A model generated the notes under the pieces. It saw only the letters and a list, made by a program, of their open reading frames with translations, was not told the DNA's origin and made no database searches. A program made the position numbers and the translations under genes. Source: JBBSDV01 sp038240335 (lineage in GTDB: Bacteria; Chloroflexota; Dehalococcoidia; DSTF01; JACRBR01). From it: DNA of 13,499 nucleotides. Within the stretch, counting starts at the first letter, position 1, and the number at the start of each line of letters is the position of its first letter. The stretch lies in contig JBBSDV010000085.1 in NCBI GenBank assembly GCA_038240335.1, forward strand, positions 1 through 13,499. The letters are read 5' to 3'. Positions 13,087-13,499 of the stretch are shown here, piece after piece.

Positions 13087-13147
13087 CGTTATGTAATCGT
13101 TTAGCACTTTTGGGTATATCGCCGACTGACATCATTCGGATGCATCG
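13087..13147. repeat. 61-base direct repeat, copy 2
   Basis: Second copy, starting 116 bases after copy 1. The first 16 bases are identical and the palindrome core reads CATTCGGATG. The two copies are not in the same frame throughout, so a coding origin is unlikely. Confidence 0.85.
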
Positions 13148-13400
13148 CGGAAGACGTGGGCAACGTTCGGAACTGATCCTCGCATAGCTGATGATCGTTG
13201 TCCGAGTTCGGAGCGTCATTGTGATCGCTTTCGTCGGCTCCCGACGGAGCGCGGAGCCGATCGTGGCCGACGCCAAGCGCTGTGCTGTACCGCGTCTTCT
13301 AGTTTCGTGACGCAAACCGATCGTCGCTGTCGCCGACTTTCGCATCATTCGCCGGGTCCGCTCGCGCGTACCCGGGTGCAGAATATGAAATGAGAGAAGT

Positions 13401-13420
13401 TTCGGGGGGACACCCCCGAA
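13401..13420. terminator. GC-rich hairpin 1 of a pair
   Basis: TTCGGGGG pairs with CCCCCGAA around GACA (8-bp stem). A second hairpin follows 6 bases later. Either a terminator or part of a dispersed palindromic intergenic element. Confidence 0.5.
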
Positions 13421-13426
13421 CCCCCG

Positions 13427-13448
13427 GCAGAGGCGCTGCGTCCTCTGC
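13427..13448. repeat. GC-rich hairpin 2 of a pair
   Basis: GCAGAGG pairs with CCTCTGC around an 8-base loop. With the hairpin at 13401-13420 and the intervening C-run, it has the look of REP-like intergenic palindromes that recur in bacterial genomes; only one copy of the pair is present in this window. Confidence 0.45.
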
Positions 13449-13499
13449 ACTCCCGCTGCAATCCACCCGCGATGCGCGCCGAGGATGACGCGTCAGCCC

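Larger units (their letters stand above)
12868..13499. other. 632-base region without a convincing gene
   Basis: No frame has family features. The longest minus-strand frame (12872-13450) is arginine-rich and reads the two copies of a direct repeat in different frames after their indel, which argues against coding. The region holds a possible S41 -10 (12897-12902), the repeat pair at 12971-13030 and 13087-13147, an inverted repeat TCGGCTC/GAGCCGA (13234-13260), and two GC-rich hairpins at the right end. Confidence 0.6.

Noticed and set aside
12872..13450. Minus-strand open frame of 192 residues
   Set aside because: The translation is arginine-rich with no recognisable family. It crosses both copies of the direct repeat, which shift frame relative to each other, and has no Shine-Dalgarno or promoter.

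Overview
The window is GC-rich bacterial chromosome with dense, ordinary gene content and no RNA gene, phage or insertion sequence that I can see. It suggests a member of the Chloroflexota, perhaps Dehalococcoidia-like. The signs are an adenosylcobalamin-dependent (class II) ribonucleotide reductase, an AmaP-like Asp23 membrane protein beside ScpB, threonine-rich linkers built from TATNTPT-type repeats in exported proteins, and several genes whose -10 box lies 5 to 9 bases before the start codon. The lineage is inference.

Layout. Bases 1-922 (minus) hold most of a glycerate kinase that runs off the left edge. A 330-base divergent spacer follows, carrying a strong promoter for a 43-residue zinc-ribbon microprotein (1253-1384, plus). 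Then comes a plus-strand group: an AmaP-like membrane protein (1511-2185), the condensin subunit ScpB (2139-2735), and a YlxP/DUF503 protein (2732-3031) that appears to start with CTG inside the scpB stop. On the minus strand are a small quinol-monooxygenase-like protein (3092-3394) and a sortase-anchored threonine-rich surface protein (3565-4851). Divergent from it is the class II ribonucleotide reductase nrdJ (5059-7956), followed by tsaB (8062-8727). Convergent with tsaB is a leftward series: an S41 peptidase lipoprotein (11458-12867), lysA (10041-11363) and a D-2-hydroxyacid dehydrogenase (8892-9980). The last 630 bases have no convincing gene but hold a 61-base direct repeat and a GC-rich hairpin pair.

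The most interesting point is the pairing of the microprotein with nrdJ. The last 25 residues of NrdJ form a six-cysteine ribbon. The microprotein is a free-standing version of that ribbon, with the same cysteine spacing, no gaps and 16 of 25 identical residues. The two genes also share a 14-base palindrome-like box, found twice at the microprotein promoter and once beside the nrdJ -10 element; it resembles LexA (SOS) boxes. This suggests a co-regulated accessory factor for ribonucleotide reduction, possibly a redox or zinc module acting in trans. That function is inference; the sequence match and the shared boxes are seen directly.

Other points are a recurring leaderless promoter layout, a probable CTG start, and an S41 protease homologue with cysteine where the catalytic lysine is expected.
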